Assembly: GCA_963555705.1 (NCBI GenBank)
Contig: OY743168.1
Coordinates: 92,854,925-92,918,924, forward strand
Direction: 5' to 3'
Source: Ligustrum vulgare
Lineage: Eukaryota > Streptophyta > Magnoliopsida > Lamiales > Oleaceae
Length of the DNA stretch: 64,000 nucleotides
The position numbers and the translations under genes are program-made. A model generated the notes under the pieces. The model saw only the letters and a list, made by a program, of their open reading frames with translations, did not search any database and had not been told where the DNA came from. This document shows positions 1-12,585 of this stretch, piece by piece (position 1 is the stretch's first letter; every line of letters starts with the position of its first letter).

Positions 1-191
1 TGGACAAAAATACCCATCATGTTTACTATTCAATTTCAATTTAACGTTGAAATATGGTTAAATATAACGAAAATGACGTCTTCAACAAGAAAATGTAAAG
101 GTTGGGACGTTCAGTGTAAAAAATCACAACGTTGGGATGTTTTGCACAATACATGTCAAATGTAAGGACGTTTTATACTATTAACCCATTG
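1..191. other. unassigned AT-rich flank
   Basis: No coding frame or element boundary was found. The words 'gggacgtt', 'gggatgtt' and 'ggacgtt' recur at roughly 50-base spacing. This could be the edge of an element that begins outside the window, but nothing confirms it. Confidence 0.4.
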
Positions 192-1330
192 TTTTATTGA
201 TAAAGTGTGTGGTTGAAAATGAGTAACAAACATGAATTTTAAAGTGTATCAAACACACGGGAAACAAATCAGTAATAATATGCTATTATTGTTCAGCAAA
301 TATTTATAACTATTTGTATTAAAATTAAAATTAAAATTTAATTATGTATTTTATTTATTTGTTGTTCTTAATATTTTAAATTATATGCAATTGCGTAATA
401 TTTATAAATTGTAATAACAGCGTTAAAGAATATAGACTTAGTTAAAGTAATTATGCGAATATAAATATTTGAGTAAACTTTCCATACAGTATTATATCAA
501 ACATGCTATACTGTAATGAGACCCATTATTTCACATATAATGTAGTTGATAATAGCAAATTTTTTGAGTGTGTGTGGTTATTCAGTAGAGAATCTATTTT
601 AGTTTATATATAAATTATTTTATTGATGGAGTTTGTGGTTGAAAATGAGTTTTAAAAAAAAATGAGATTTTGAATAATGGATACCAAGTATGGATTTTAA
701 AGGGTATCAAACATAATGGAAACAAATCAGTAATAATATGTTGTTATTGTTCAGTCAATATTAATAACTTTCAGTGTAAAAATTATAATTTAATTACGTA
801 TTTTATTTATTTTTTGTTTTTAATATTATAAATCATATGTAATTGCGTAATATTTATAAATTATAATAATTGCGTTAAAGAATATAGACTCAATTAAAGT
901 AATTATGCGAATATAAATATTTGAGTAAATTTTCCATATAGTAATATATCAAACATGATATAGTATAATGAGACCCATTATTTCAAATATAATGTGGTTG
1001 ATAATACTAATTTTTTGGAGATTGTGTGGTTATTAAGTAGAGAATCTTTTTGTATTTATATATAAATTATTTTATTGATGAAATTTATAGTTGAAAATGA
1101 GTTTGAAAAAATGAGATTTAGAATAATAGATACCAGACATGGATTTTAAAGGATATCAAACATAGCAATAATTTATTATTTAAATATATAAATTGTCTTT
1201 TACTTTTGAAAGGAGCTATTATAATTTGAAATAATGAGACCCATTATTTCAAAATAATGTGATTTATAATAGTAAATTTTTGGAGAATATATAGTTGAAT
1301 AGCAATGAGTTTTTTTGCATTTAAAGTGAG
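192..1330. repeat. diverged ~430-bp tandem repeat
   Basis: Two long units lie head to tail, 192-617 (426 bp) and 618-1069 (452 bp), followed by a degraded third that fades out near 1330. Each starts with TTTTATTGAT, then shows 'gttgaaaatgag', 'tatcaaac', 'aaacaaatcag', 'aattgcgtaatatttata' and 'gagacccattatttca' in the same order. Weaker fragments with the same landmarks recur near 1870-1990 and 2290-2390. It is noncoding. It could be a minor satellite or a segmental tandem duplication. Confidence 0.75.
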
Positions 1331-3062
1331 GTTTTGAATAATGACTACCGAACATGAGTTTTAAATTAGGATATCAAACATACGCGAAATAACTCAGTAG
1401 TATATAAAATGTTGTTATTGTTATTTGTATATTTTGATTATTATTATTTGTTATCTTTAATATTACAAATCATATTTTCTGAATTATATATCATATATAT
1501 ATTATTATTGTAATTGATTTTTGAATGAAAATTGAAAAAAAATGTCAAATATGAGGGGCAAAAAAAAATCATTTATTCTTTATAGAGTCTGTTTGGTCCC
1601 ATATTTTGAGAAATTTTGGAATTATGGGAGAATGTGTGATTAAAAAGTATGAAAGATGGTGGATCCCGCAAAAATATGTAGTTGAAAATGAATGTGGGGA
1701 AAATTTTAAAATTTTGCATATAGAACAAAACTTTGTTTTGATTATTATCATATGTTATCTTTAATATTACAAATCATATTTTCTGAAATATATGCCATAT
1801 ATATTATGTGATTGGTTTTGTTGAACTAAAATTGAAAAATAGAAAAGGAAGATGTTTTTCTTCTTAAAAATTGGTTTAAAAATTTGTGTTTTTTTAAAAT
1901 TGTAATTATTGCATTAAAAACAGATATTTAGTTAAAGTAATTACACGAATATAAAAATCTGAGTAAACTTTCTATATAATATTACATCAAACATGATATA
2001 ATTATTGGTTAACAAATAATTAATTAATATTAACATATTTAATTTTGTATAATTTACTTTGAATGTAATTTTTAAATACAGTTTTCAACACAAGTGTGAT
2101 AAAATTAATAAAATGATACTTAACAAAAGAATAAAATTCAACTGTAAACAAAAAATTAAAATTGAATAAACAGAAATGAATTTAATTTAAATAAATAATT
2201 CTATTTTATTTTATAAAATAAAATAAAAATGATCTAAATTTAATATAAAAATATTAAGATTTTTGTTCTATATTTTGTATTATTTTTAAATTTATGCGCA
2301 CATTATTTTATTTATAGAGTATGTGGTGGAAAAAGTTTTTAAAAAATGATGTTTCGAATAATGAGTACCATTAAACATTATTGTTATTGTTATTTGTATA
2401 TTTTGATTATGATTACGATATGCAAATAACGGTCATTTATTATTTAAATATGTAAATTGATTTTTACTATTCAAAGAAGCTATTGTAATTTAAATTAGTT
2501 ATATATATTGTTTGTAAAATTTTAATAGTTATTGTAATATAGTATTATTTTTTTATATTTGATACTATGCATCGCACGGATAATAGAACTAGTTTGTTAT
2601 AAAATTGGCTTCTTGCTTAATATATTGATTTTTCCTTTATAATTTTTTGTTATTATTAAGTCTTCTATTAGTTTTCTATATAGATTATTTTTTTTAACGT
2701 GTTTATCCATTATCACGAAATCATAATGAAAATATGTAATTTCAATTATTTTATTTTAATTGAAGTCATTTGTGTGGGTTTCAAGTTTCGACTTAGTTCT
2801 CACTTTCAGGTCTATAATGACTTGCTCTAACTTGGTGGTTTCAATTTTATGGAATATTGAAAGTAATTGTTTTTTTTTTTTTTTTTTTTTTACAAAAAAG
2901 TTGTGATATTTTTGAGGTAAAATATATTGTTGAAAAGCGATTTGAGAAAATGTATTGATTGAAAAGTAATTTGAGGAAATGTGTTGTTTAATAAACAAGT
3001 TTACCAAACATAGCCATAATGAAATATTGAGATATTATCATTTACATATTAAAATTGGTTTT
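1331..3062. other. AT-rich intergenic DNA with repeat fragments
   Basis: No supported gene. It contains fragments of the preceding tandem repeat, a T tract of about 23 bases near 2868-2891, and at about 2895-3015 a stretch ending in 'tttaccaaac' that resembles the MITE at 13227-13388. A minus-strand open frame across the T tract is an artefact of that tract (a run of lysines). Confidence 0.5.
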
Positions 3063-3537
3063 ATGATTATATTGCTACCACAAAATTTATTTGTTACACC
3101 ACAAATTTAAGTACTTTTATGTTTAAAGAATTGGACATAAAAAATGACATAAATATCCACTTAAGCTTCCTGTCTAAAACTAAAGTACACCACCTCCTAC
3201 TTCCATTATTTCCTTAGATTCACAATTTTCGATCATTCACCTCTTGCCACCTTCCCCGACCAGCAATATTGCTAATGAGTTGGAGACACGGGTTTGGGAA
3301 AGAGGACGAGTCACTCTTCTTTACCGAGTGTGAAGAAGCTGGTCTCGAGTTGGAGACGCAGGATTGGGAAAAAGGACCATTTTTTTATCATTCACCTCTT
3401 GCCTACTTTTTTCTATTTTCAATTCAATTTCTCACAATACATTTGTTGGGGAAAAAAAAAAGAACAACAAAATGCGCATCGAGCCCAAGGGATCTAGCTG
3501 CTACGTCCTGAGTCTTCTACAGATCTTGGAGCCACAT

Positions 3538-4280
3538 TGATGCGAACCCCTTTGGTGACTAAATCAAAAATCTCCACAACAATTTATGTATCAACCCAAG
3601 AAAGTTAAAAATGGTAATAAATGAAGAATCTTGAACCAAGTTTAATCTAACCAAAATTCTAAGGAAAGTTAACCATAACCCAATGAAAAAATTAAGACAA
3701 ATACCAAGATTGTGTGAAATGAACAACAACAAATACACAAGATAAACTCTCAATATATAAGTTGAAGAAAATTCCAAGAATAGTTACAAGGTGAAGAAAT
3801 GATTTACCTCTCTAAAAGCTCTCAATGGAGTGTCTTCAATGCTAAAACTAACTAAGTAGATTTTTTGGAATGAACAATGTATATACAAAAACAATGAAAA
3901 CAAAAGTTTGAGAAATTGCACAAAAAATCCCGCATTTACATTCGGGAAACTTTCGGTTGAACACCTGGTCGACCGAAATGGCATTTTTGGTCATACGAAG
4001 ATTAGTCGAAGCCGCCTGAAGCTACGTCTCAAATTCCTGCAGAGTTTCGGTCGACCGAAGTGACTTTCGGTCGACCGAAATGTCCTGAGCTTCCAAAATT
4101 AGGCAATTGACCTTAATCTTGCCCTCTCCCATGTGGACTTGGTTTCGGAGCTTGAAAATGACTCCCGCCATCGACTCTTGGACCTCTTTAGCCTTGGATC
4201 TTGTCATAGGCCCCACCGGTATTCTTATCGAGGGTTGACTTGTTTGACTTTGACTCGATTGACTCCCCGGATTCTCATCA
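3538..4280 (-). repeat. CRM-A 3' LTR (743 bp)
   Basis: Matches 9545-10312 along its length with several percent divergence and small indels. Ends TGATGCG...TTCTCATCA on the plus strand. Immediately followed at 4281 by the complement of a purine tract. A TATATA element lies at 3880-3885, read on the minus strand. Confidence 0.9.
3950..4080 (-). promoter_or_regulatory. palindrome cluster in U3 of the CRM-A 3' LTR
   Basis: Contains TTTCGGTCGACCGAA twice (4045-4059 and 4065-4079) and degenerate relatives near 3951 and 3967. The cluster lies about 65 bp upstream of the TATATA at 3880-3885 in the direction of transcription. Related clusters occur in the other LTRs of the window. Confidence 0.7.
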
Positions 4281-7075
4281 CCCCCTCCCTCTTGAAAAGG
4301 ATTCGACATTGAATTTTCACCTGCATCAAAAGGGGATAAGTCAGAGACATTAAAAGAAGCCGATACATTGTACTCACCAGGGAGGTCAAGCTTGTAGGCA
4401 TTGCCATTGATCTTCTCGAGGATTTGAAATGGGCCATCACCACGTGATTGTAATTTTGATTTTCTTTGATTCGGGAACCGCTCCTTCCTCAAATGCAACC
4501 ATACCCAATCACCGACCTCGAATGTCAATCGCTTTCTACCTTTGTTGGCACTGGAGGCATATTGTTCATTCTTCTTCTCGATTTGGAGTTTGACTTTCTC
4601 GTGGATAGATTTGACCAACTTCGCTTTCCTCTTCCCATCTAAACTACCTCTTTCATCAATAGGTAACGGAATCAAATCCAAAGGAGTTAAAGGGTTAAGA
4701 CCATAAACAATCTCGAATGGAGAAAATGAAGTAGTAGAATGAACACTTCAATTATATACAAATTCAACAAAAGGTAAATACTCTTCCCAATTCTTTAGGT
4801 TGCCCTTAAGGATAGTGCGAAGAAGTTGTGTTAAAGTTCTATTAACCACCTCAGTTTGGCCGTCAGTTTGGGGATGACAAGTTGTTGAAAACAAAACTTT
4901 AGTTCCCAATTTTCCCCACAAGACCTTTCAAAAATGGCTAAGTAATTTAACGTCCCTATCCGACAAAATGCTCCTAGGAACCCCATGGAGTCGCATTATT
5001 TCCCTAAAGAATATATCGGCTATATGAATGACATCATCAGTTTTATGGTAAGCAAGAAAATGTGCTATTTTACTAAACCTATCTACAACCACGAAGATGG
5101 AATCACTACCCTTTTTTGACCTAGGCAATCCCAAAATAAAGTCCATAGAAATTTCCGTCCACGGTTCACTAGGGACAGGTAGGGGTGTATATAATCCATG
5201 TGGTTCTACCTTGGACTTTACCTTTCTACAAGTTATGCACCTAGAACAAATTCTCCCGACGTCCCACCTCATTTTAGGCCAAAAGAAATGTTCTTGCAAT
5301 ATTTCCAAGGTCCTCCTCACCCCCAAAGTGACCCATTAATCCCTCTCCATGGGCCTTCCTTGCCATCAACTCCCTCAATGAGCAATTTGGCACACAAAGT
5401 TTATCTTCATGAAACAAAAACCCCTCATGCCTATAATATTTATCAAATGCAACCCTCTCACATGATACAAATATACTAGCAAATTCCGCATCATGCGCAT
5501 ACAAGTCCTTAATGCTCTCAAAACCCAACAATTTAGCACTCAAGGTAGTAATAAGAGCATACATTCGAGAAAGGACGTCGGCTACCACATTCTCCTTACC
5601 TTGTTTGTATTTGATAACATAGGGAAAAGTTTCCACGTACTCCACCCATTTGTCATGCCTCTTGCTCAACTTCTCTTGCCCCTTCAAGTGATTCAATGAC
5701 TCATGGTCGGTGTGGATGACAAACTCTCTAGGCCACAAGTAGTGGTGCCATGTCTCTAACGATCTCACCAACGCATAGAGCTCCTTATCATAGGTGGGGT
5801 AGTTCAGGGCGACTCCATTGAGCTTCTCTCTAAAGTAGGCAATCGGCATTTTCTCCTGCATCAAAACTACTCCAATACATGTGCCTGAAACATCACATTC
5901 AATCTCAAAAGTTTTATCAAAATTAGGCAAGGATAAAATTGGGGCGGTGCACAATTTGTTCTTTATTTCATTAAAGGCCTTTTCTTGAGCCTCCCCCCAT
6001 TTAAACCCAACATGCTTTTTGACTACCTCGATAAGTGGTGAAGCTAGTGTGCTAAAATCATTGACAAAACGACGGTAAAAACTAGCTAACCCGTGGAAGC
6101 TTCTTACCTCGGTGACACTTGTGGGAGTAGGACATTCCTTAATGGCTTTGATCTTCTCCTCATCGACCTCTATCTCCTTAGTACTAACTACAAATTCAAG
6201 AAAGACCACACTCTCCATGCAAAAATTACACTTGTTGAGGTTAGCATACAATTTTTCTTCTTTTAAAACCAAAAGTACACTCCTCAAGTGCTCAATATTC
6301 TCATTCAAATTCTTGCTATAAATCAAAATATCATCGAAGTAAACTACCACAAATTTACCAATGAATGCACGCAAAACATGGTTCATTAATCTCATAAAAG
6401 TGCTTGGTGCATTAGTGAGACCGAAGGGCATAACCAACCACTCATATAAACCATATCTAGTTTTAAAAGTTGTTTTCCATTCATCTCCTTCTCTCATCCT
6501 AATTTGGTGGTATCCACTTTTCAAGTCGATTTTTCTAAAAATGCAAGAACCATGCAATTCATCTAGCATATCATCTAACCTAGGAATGGGGTATCGATAC
6601 TTTACCGTTATGTTGTTAATGGCTCGACAATCAACGCACATTCTAAAGGTTCCATCCTTCTTGGGCACTAGTAGCATGGGAATTGCACAAGGACTCATGC
6701 TCTCACGAACATATCCTTTGCTCATCAACTCCTCAACTTGTTTTTGGAGTTCCTTGGTCTCCTTCGGATTGCTTCGGTACGTCGGTCTATTTGGAATGAC
6801 GGCTCCGAGGATGAAATCAATTTGATGCTCGATGCCCCTAATGGGTGGAAGTCCACTGGCATCTCCTCCGGGAAGACATCTTCGAACTCCTGCAACAAAG
6901 AAGTAGCTAAAGTGGGGAGGGAAGTGTGAGGGTCATCAAGTGTAAGGAGGAACTCCTTATACACCATCAAAAGAATGAAATGATTTTCTTTTAAAACTCT
7001 CTCCACATCCCCTTTACTCGCATATAAATTCATTCTTTTCTCGACATCTTTTACTCTCTTTCTTTTTTCTTGCAC
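4022..7075 (-). pseudogene. pol: CRM-A pol: RT, RNase H and integrase, broken
   Basis: Reading from 7075 downward: a linker to protease, RT with VCVDCR and the catalytic YFDD (in [13 protein letters not shown]), RNase H with IECDVS, HTDHES and the VADVLS site, then integrase with the zinc-finger end [16 protein letters not shown] and SDRDVK. The frame is interrupted near 6730 and again in the integrase: a TGA replaces the expected Trp at 4928-4930 (HF*KVL), and a TGA sits where relatives have Arg (YN*SVHS near 4750), consistent with CGA-to-TGA decay. The last open stretch (4681 to 4022) codes the integrase C-terminus, crosses the polypurine tract, and continues about 85 codons into the 3' LTR, where GPMTRSKAK lies. 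It is not functional as it stands. Confidence 0.85.
4281..4293 (-). other. CRM-A polypurine tract
   Basis: Reads AAGAGGGAGGGGG on the minus strand, directly abutting the 3' LTR. This is the expected plus-strand DNA priming site. Confidence 0.85.
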
Positions 7076-7141
7076 CCCCTAATTTTTTTTCTCACTACTT
7101 TTCTCCCCTTTTTTTTCACTTTCTTTTTGGCCTCCACTCAA

Positions 7142-8914
7142 CTACATCATTTTTTTTCTTCTTTCTTTTTCCTCCTCCTCCTCCCTCTTGAGTTTCAATT
7201 GGTCCTTATAAACTTCTTCCGGACTCAAAGGTAGGAGTGTTACGGGTTTCCCATTCATTTGGAAGCTATACCTATTTTTCCTGACATCATGCAATACTCT
7301 CCTATCATATTGCCACAGCCTTCCCAATAATATATGTGTAGCTTGCATGGGAACAACATCACAAAGTACTTGATCTTCATATGTCCCAATGTTGAAAGTA
7401 AGTAGTACTTGTTTGCTTACCTTCAACTCATCATAATCACTCAAACATTGTAACTTATAGGGACTAGGATGTGGCATTAAAGGTAATCTCAACCTCTCCA
7501 CCATACTAATGCTAGCTACATTGGTGCAACTTCCCCCATCAATGATGAGATTACAAGCTTTGTCCCTCACAAGACACCTAGTGTGGAAAATATTCTCCCT
7601 TTGCTTAGCTGCCTCATCCACCTTGGTTTGGGTGTTGAGAGATCTAATGGTGACTAAAGACTTGGGTGGGCTAACAACTCCCTCCACCTCTTCTTCCTCG
7701 CCATCACTATCTCCCCCACATGGCACTCTCTCTTCGTCCTCTTCATCTTCCGAGTACCACTCCCTATTTTTAATAATCATCACCCTATTGTTAGGGCACT
7801 CTCAAGAATAATGCCCCCATCCTCTACATTTGAAGCATTCAATATCCTGACTCCTAGAAGCGGTAGGAAGAACCTTTGGTTTATCCTTGACGAAATCTAC
7901 TTCCTTACCCTTGGAGGTTTCAACATTATCCTTAGGTGATGTTTTATCAACTCTTTCACTTCCCCACTTAGACTTCTAATTGGAACTAGGACCCCCCAAA
8001 AATTTGTCTTGCCCTTTTCTTTTAAATTGCTCCTTATTTTTCAATTGAGCCTCCACTTTAATGGCCATGTATACCAACTCTTCCATCTCCACATAATGGT
8101 ATAATTCCACCACATTGGCTATCTCCCTATTCAATCCACTCATAAATCGAGTCATAGTGGCTTCTCTATCCTCCTCTATATTAGCCCTCATCAAGGCCTT
8201 CTCCAACTCCTTATAATAATCTTCAACCCCTTTAGTTCTTTGAGTAAGAGTTTGTAACCTTTGATAGAGCCCCCTATAGTAGTGACTTGGTACTAATCTT
8301 TTCCTCATAAGACTCTTCAATTCATCCCAAGTATCCACACTACCCTCTTGATTCCTTCTCCTAGTGAGCAACAAATTATCCCACCAAGTTAAGGCATAGT
8401 CGGTAAACTCCACTACCGCTAACTTAACATTTTTATCCTCGGAGTACCTATGACATTCAAAAATCAATTCTATTTTCCTTTCCCATTCTAAGTAGGCATC
8501 CGGATCACTCTTCCCATGGAAAGAAGAAATTTTCATCTTTATACTTCCAAGATTACCATCCACTCCATCCCTACCCCTAGGGTTCCTCCCATGACCTCGA
8601 CCAAATCCCCTCACATTCCTACCTCTTCTATTCCTACCCATGTTCCAATTTTGGTCACTACCCCCTTCACTCTCCAATTCATCATCATCAACATCATCAT
8701 CCTCATACTCGTCTCTAGGTCTTCTCCTATCACCCCTCCTAACATTATCATCCCTTGGAGGTGGAACTTCCCTCCTAGTCTCCAACCTCGCTAATCTACC
8801 CTCCAATCTTCCCCCCATATCCTCCATAGTAACCGTGAGAGCTTGTATCATATCCCTCAACTTTTGAGTTTGTGCATTAGAATCTTGTCTACTTGAAGTA
8901 TGTGTATTAGCCAT
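7142..8914 (-). pseudogene. gag: CRM-A gag-protease, broken
   Basis: Gag is open from the ATG at 8914 (MANTHTSS) to a stop at 7976, with an arginine/aspartate-rich segment followed by the conserved gag core (YLEWERKIELIF, YALTWWDNLL, WDELKSLMRKRLVPSHYY). Upstream in-frame codons exist, but no ATG before this one. After the stop, a CCHC knuckle (CFKCRGWGHYS*EC) carries a second stop. An open frame at 7783-7142 then holds the aspartic protease ([25 protein letters not shown]) and a glutamate/lysine-rich tail. The active-site triad reads D-G-G, as in its relatives here. About 110-140 codons separate the parts. Confidence 0.85.
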
Positions 8915-9544
8915 GGAATGTAAGTGTGCAAGTGTCCTCACAAAATATTTTTGCTCGTGTTTCACTCAATTAGGCTTTTCCCTCTAATGAGCTCACAACT
9001 CTTGCCTTTTACCAATCCTCACTTTCTTACCCAAACTTTCCAAGGAACGTAATTCAATTAAATAGAGAATTCAATTCTTGTGTAGTACAAATTCCACAAA
9101 CAATAAAGGAAGCAAAGGAAAGATTGAAAGAATAGCAAGTAGAATTTAGTTGCTTGCTACTATACAAGGAAGTAAGGATTTGAACTTGATCAACAAGATT
9201 TTCAAGGGTATAGTCACAATAACTTGATGTAAGACACAAGGAATTCAATTAGGAATGTGTTTGATAATTGAAAGGTAGGATTCAATATGGAAATACTCTT
9301 TGAAACATTTTGTCAAACACTTAGGATGCAAACTTGAATAGTTTAAGATTTTCAAGTGTTTGTTCAAATGTAACCCCAGCAAACTTTCAAATTGATAACA
9401 ACAACAATGCCCAATATGTAGGAATCATGAAATATTCATGGGCATATAACTTTCCCCCAATTTTTTTTTTTTTGAATATCAAGAACAACAACAAGAAATG
9501 TAAAGATAGGACTACCAATTTTAGAGCCAATCTCTGATACCAAA
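8915..9544 (-). other. CRM-A untranslated leader with primer binding site
   Basis: 630 bp between the 5' LTR and gag. The primer site at 9531-9542 reads TGGTATCAGAGA on the minus strand: eleven matches to the tRNA-iMet-type sequence TGGTATCAGAGC plus one mismatch at its distal base. No open frame of note. A run of T (about 9468-9477) is shared with CRM-C. Confidence 0.8.
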
Positions 9545-10312
9545 TTATGCAAACCCCTTTGGTGACTAAACCAAAAATTTCCACAACAATTTATGTATCA
9601 ACCCAAGAAAGCTAAAAATGGTAATAAATGAATAATCTTGACCCAAGTTTAACCCAACCAAAATTCTAAGGAAAGTTAACCCTAGCCCAATTGACAGATT
9701 AAGACAAATACCAAGATTGTGTAGAATGAACAATAACAAATATACAAGATAAACTCTCAATATATAAGTTGAAGAAAATTCCAAGAATAGTTACAAGGTG
9801 AAGAAAGGATTTACCTCTCTAAAATCTCTCAAACTTCAATGCCAAAACTAACTAACTAGGGTTTTTGGAATGAACAATGTATATACAAAAACAATTAATA
9901 CAAAAGTTTGAGAAATTGCACAAAAAACCCTGCATTTACATTCGGAAAACTTTCGGTTGACAGAACCGGTCGACCGAAACTATTTCGGTCGAACACCTGG
10001 TCGACTGAAATGGAATTTTCGGTCGTACGAAGATCAGTCGAACCCACCTGAAGCTACGTCTCAAATTCCTGCAGAGTTTCGATCGACCGGAGTGACTTTC
10101 GGTCGACCGAAATGTCCCGAGCTTCCAAAATTAGGCAATTGACCTCAATCTTGCTCTCTCCCATGTGGACTTGATTTCGGAGCTTGAAAATGAGTCCCGC
10201 CATCGAATCTTGGACCTCTTTAGTCTTGGATCTTGTCATAGGCCCCATCGGTATTCTTATCGACGGTTGACTTGTTTGACTTTGACTCGATTGACTCCCC
10301 AGATTCTCATCA
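9545..10312 (-). repeat. CRM-A 5' LTR (768 bp)
   Basis: Pairs with 3538-4280. Its outer end is TTCTCATCA followed by the target duplication. Its inner end is altered (TTATGC in place of TGATGC). It contains the palindrome cluster at about 9951-10113 with TTTCGGTCGACCGAAA plus degenerate copies, and a TATATA box at about 9890-9895 on the minus strand. Confidence 0.88.
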
Positions 10313-10757
10313 CACATCCAATTTCATGTGTACTGAAATGCTCTATTATTCATCTATAATGTGACATAAAAGTGAGGTGCAACCATCCCAAGGAAAGTTC
10401 GGTTCTTCTACTTGCATTTCGTGTAGGGATTTTACCAAGCAGGGATCGAAAATGGTTAAATCAAGGTAGATGTAGATTAATCTAACCTAAAATCCAACAA
10501 ACGGTATCAAACCAAGAAGAATCTAATCAGTTGAACACTTGAACTCTCATGAATGTCGAGCAGTAGAACCAGTGGAGAAGAGATGAAAATGTTTATGGGA
10601 TGTGATTATGTGGGGTACTCTTTTTTCCTTCTTTACATTTTAAATAATTTAGGGTTTTATTTGTAAATTAATAGTGGTGTATATATAAAAAATGTATTTT
10701 AAGTGGTGTGTATTTATAATGTGGTGTGATAAATAAAAAGTGTAGTGGAATGATTAT

Positions 10758-11115
10758 TTAGAATAGATTGACATTCATTTATTTGTTGTATTTCATGTCA
10801 AACGATTATAAAAAAACATGATTTGAAAGAAAATCAACATTTTTAAAGATAGTAGTAAAATACTGTCAATTGAGTGATGAAAAAGTGAATAAATAATATA
10901 ACTGTTATATAACTTATATTTTAAATTTATTATTATTAACTTTGACATCAATGTTATAACAACTTTAAATGAGGCTATGCTTTGTTGCTTTCTTTGCCAG
11001 CAATGGAAACTGTTAATGCTACTTGGTTCATTTCTTTGTACATGTATTATAATTCTCTTTGTATCATAACTCTCTTTTATCATTCCTTAAAACAAAAAAT
11101 AATAATATACGCTTG
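10758..11115. other. AT-rich intergenic DNA
   Basis: Nothing recognisable. A minus-strand open frame of about 97 codons has no family features and atypical AT-driven composition. Confidence 0.4.
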
Positions 11116-11336
11116 GTGTGTTTGATAGACATTGGAATTTCATGAAAAATGCATTTTTAACTCAAAATTTTCATGTTCTAATCAAATACTATTTTGTTCC
11201 ATGAAATTTGAATTTCATCCACACTATTTAGCCATATTTTCCTTGAATTCAAGGAATTAAAATTCCTTATATATGGGGGTATGGGAATTAGAATTGAAAT
11301 TCCACAATGTTTTTTTCACTCCACAATCAAACACAC
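11116..11336. mobile_element. MITE-like element (221 bp)
   Basis: Terminal inverted repeats GTGTGTTTGAT (11116-11126) and ATCAAACACAC (11326-11336), with a second inverted pair just inside (ACATTG plus GGAATTTCA on each side). No coding capacity. No clear target duplication was found, so the superfamily is open. Confidence 0.6.
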
Positions 11337-12145
11337 TCTTATATTTTATGTATATATTAATGAAAGAATCGAAAGTTCTCTATAGACCTCTGTTTGGTAA
11401 ATCGTTTATAAATGATTATTTATAAAGATTGTTTGTAAATAGCGATATGTAAACATGTCGTTGGTTCAATTTTTTTTGAGAAGTTAAAAATGGAGGTTGG
11501 AATCTTTATAAACAAATTTTACTAAACATTTAAAAAAGAAAAAAAAAATTATTTCTTTAAATACACTGGTACCACATCCTTCACATGTGAATGTGTGAGG
11601 TTGCTCCCTATGAGCGACCCCACTCTGTATGTAAGGGGTGTGGCACTCCCTAATGAGCGAGGTCCACTCCCTAATTTCCTATGTGAGAGGTGTGGGCCGT
11701 GTGGCATCGAGTGTGTTAAAAAAACATCACCCATTATTACAAGAACACTTCTAATATTTTCACATTGATGTCATCCAAAAATAAAATTATCAAAAAAATT
11801 AAGGAAATACATTTTTAAGGTGAAAGTAACATTTTCCAAAAATTAAATACCCACCAGGTGCACTAATCTCCACCCACCCATAATGCGCCACCCACCAAAT
11901 TAACCACGTGGTGCATCCGTGACCGTGATAGACCAAGTACAATACATTCTCAGTTTGGAATCTAAAAGGTGGAGTTAATTAACACGTGCTTGCATTGCAT
12001 CTAAAGGTTGAGTGGTTGAGTACTACCCCTATAGTATAGAATATAGATGCTTTTGTTTCTGTTTCCGTTTCGTTTTCGTTTCATGAACTTTTTTACACAA
12101 AAGACGTTTGATCACTTTATAAAATTGATCTTCTTAAGCTTTTGT
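11337..12145. other. intergenic DNA with a diffuse inverted-repeat segment
   Basis: 11560-11725 is unusually GC-rich for its surroundings. It has short self-complementary parts (CCTTCACA...TGTGTGAGG near 11579) and a repeated 'actccctaat'. The remainder is AT-rich with no frame of interest. Confidence 0.4.
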
Positions 12146-12500
12146 TACCGACTGTTAAGGTTTGGAAATCCGTCTTAAAAGATTAATCTTGTTAAGAGTA
12201 GTAGTAGCAATACAAATCCTTATAAATTGATTTATATTTTAATTTTTATTCGATGTGAAATCTTATCTCTCAACATCTTCCCTCAAGATAGTTGTTCGTT
12301 TGAACTCACTAGTCTTGAAATTTACTTGCTCATTTTTTTAAAATCTTAATTGGATCAAATTGTTCGTTAACTATGATATCATGTTAAGGTTTTGTGGTTC
12401 ATCTTAAAATGTCAACCTTGTTAAGAGAAGTGCGTAGCACAAGCCATTATAAATTGATCTATATTTTTATTTTTATTCGATGTGAGATCTTATCATTTAA
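12146..12500 (+). repeat. pair of ~125-bp direct repeats
   Basis: Segments at about 12146-12270 and 12378-12500 share 'tgttaaggttt', 'catcttaaaa', 'cttgttaagag', 'ttataaattgat' and 'attcgatgtga', in the same order. They are diverged and noncoding. The source element was not identified. Confidence 0.6.
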
Positions 12501-12570
12501 CGTCATTTTTAAGTACCAAAATAACAATAGATTGCTCATTGGCTATTAATTTATTTTTTTTGGGTTGAAA

Positions 12571-12585
12571 GGGGGGGGGGGGGGG
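12571..12585. repeat. G15 homopolymer
   Basis: An uninterrupted run of 15 G in AT-rich DNA. Such a run is a candidate G-quadruplex site and also a common location for assembly error. Confidence 0.8.

Larger units (their letters stand above)
3538..10312 (-). mobile_element. CRM-A: Ty3/gypsy chromovirus, full length but decayed
   Basis: This is a 6775-bp LTR retrotransposon on the minus strand, flanked by the 5-bp target duplication CACAT at 3533-3537 and 10313-10317. Order in the sense direction: 5' LTR, tRNA-iMet primer site, gag, protease, RT-RNase H, integrase, polypurine tract, 3' LTR. LTR ends are TGATG...TCATCA inverted termini, though the 5' LTR copy has lost its TG (TTATGC at 9545). 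The integrase tail ends in a GPMTRSKAK motif encoded inside the LTR. This is the arrangement described for CRM (centromeric) chromoviruses that carry a CR motif rather than a chromodomain; the lineage is inferred. Several in-frame stops make it inactive. Confidence 0.85.
3071..10749. mobile_element. interrupted ~0.9-kb terminal-inverted-repeat DNA element
   Basis: The octamer ATGATTAT occurs at 3063-3070 and again at 10750-10757. Just inside, the left end (3071 onward) and the reverse complement of the right end (10749 backward) align imperfectly: 20 of 26 positions match around 'ttatttgttacaccaca' versus 'ttatttatcacaccaca'. Removing CRM-A and one of its target copies leaves about 899 bp with no transposase frame. 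This fits a non-autonomous DNA transposon with an 8-bp target duplication, as in hAT-type elements. The left remnant also holds a short direct repeat ('gagttggagac' at 3277 and 3347). The superfamily is uncertain. Confidence 0.5.

Noticed and set aside
2756..3007. Minus-strand open frame of 83 codons with a lysine run
   Set aside because: The lysines come from a T tract on the plus strand; no family features, AT-driven composition.
8516..8867. Serine/isoleucine-rich plus-strand frames inside CRM-A gag
   Set aside because: Antisense shadows of the charged gag linker; the same shadow appears in CRM-C.
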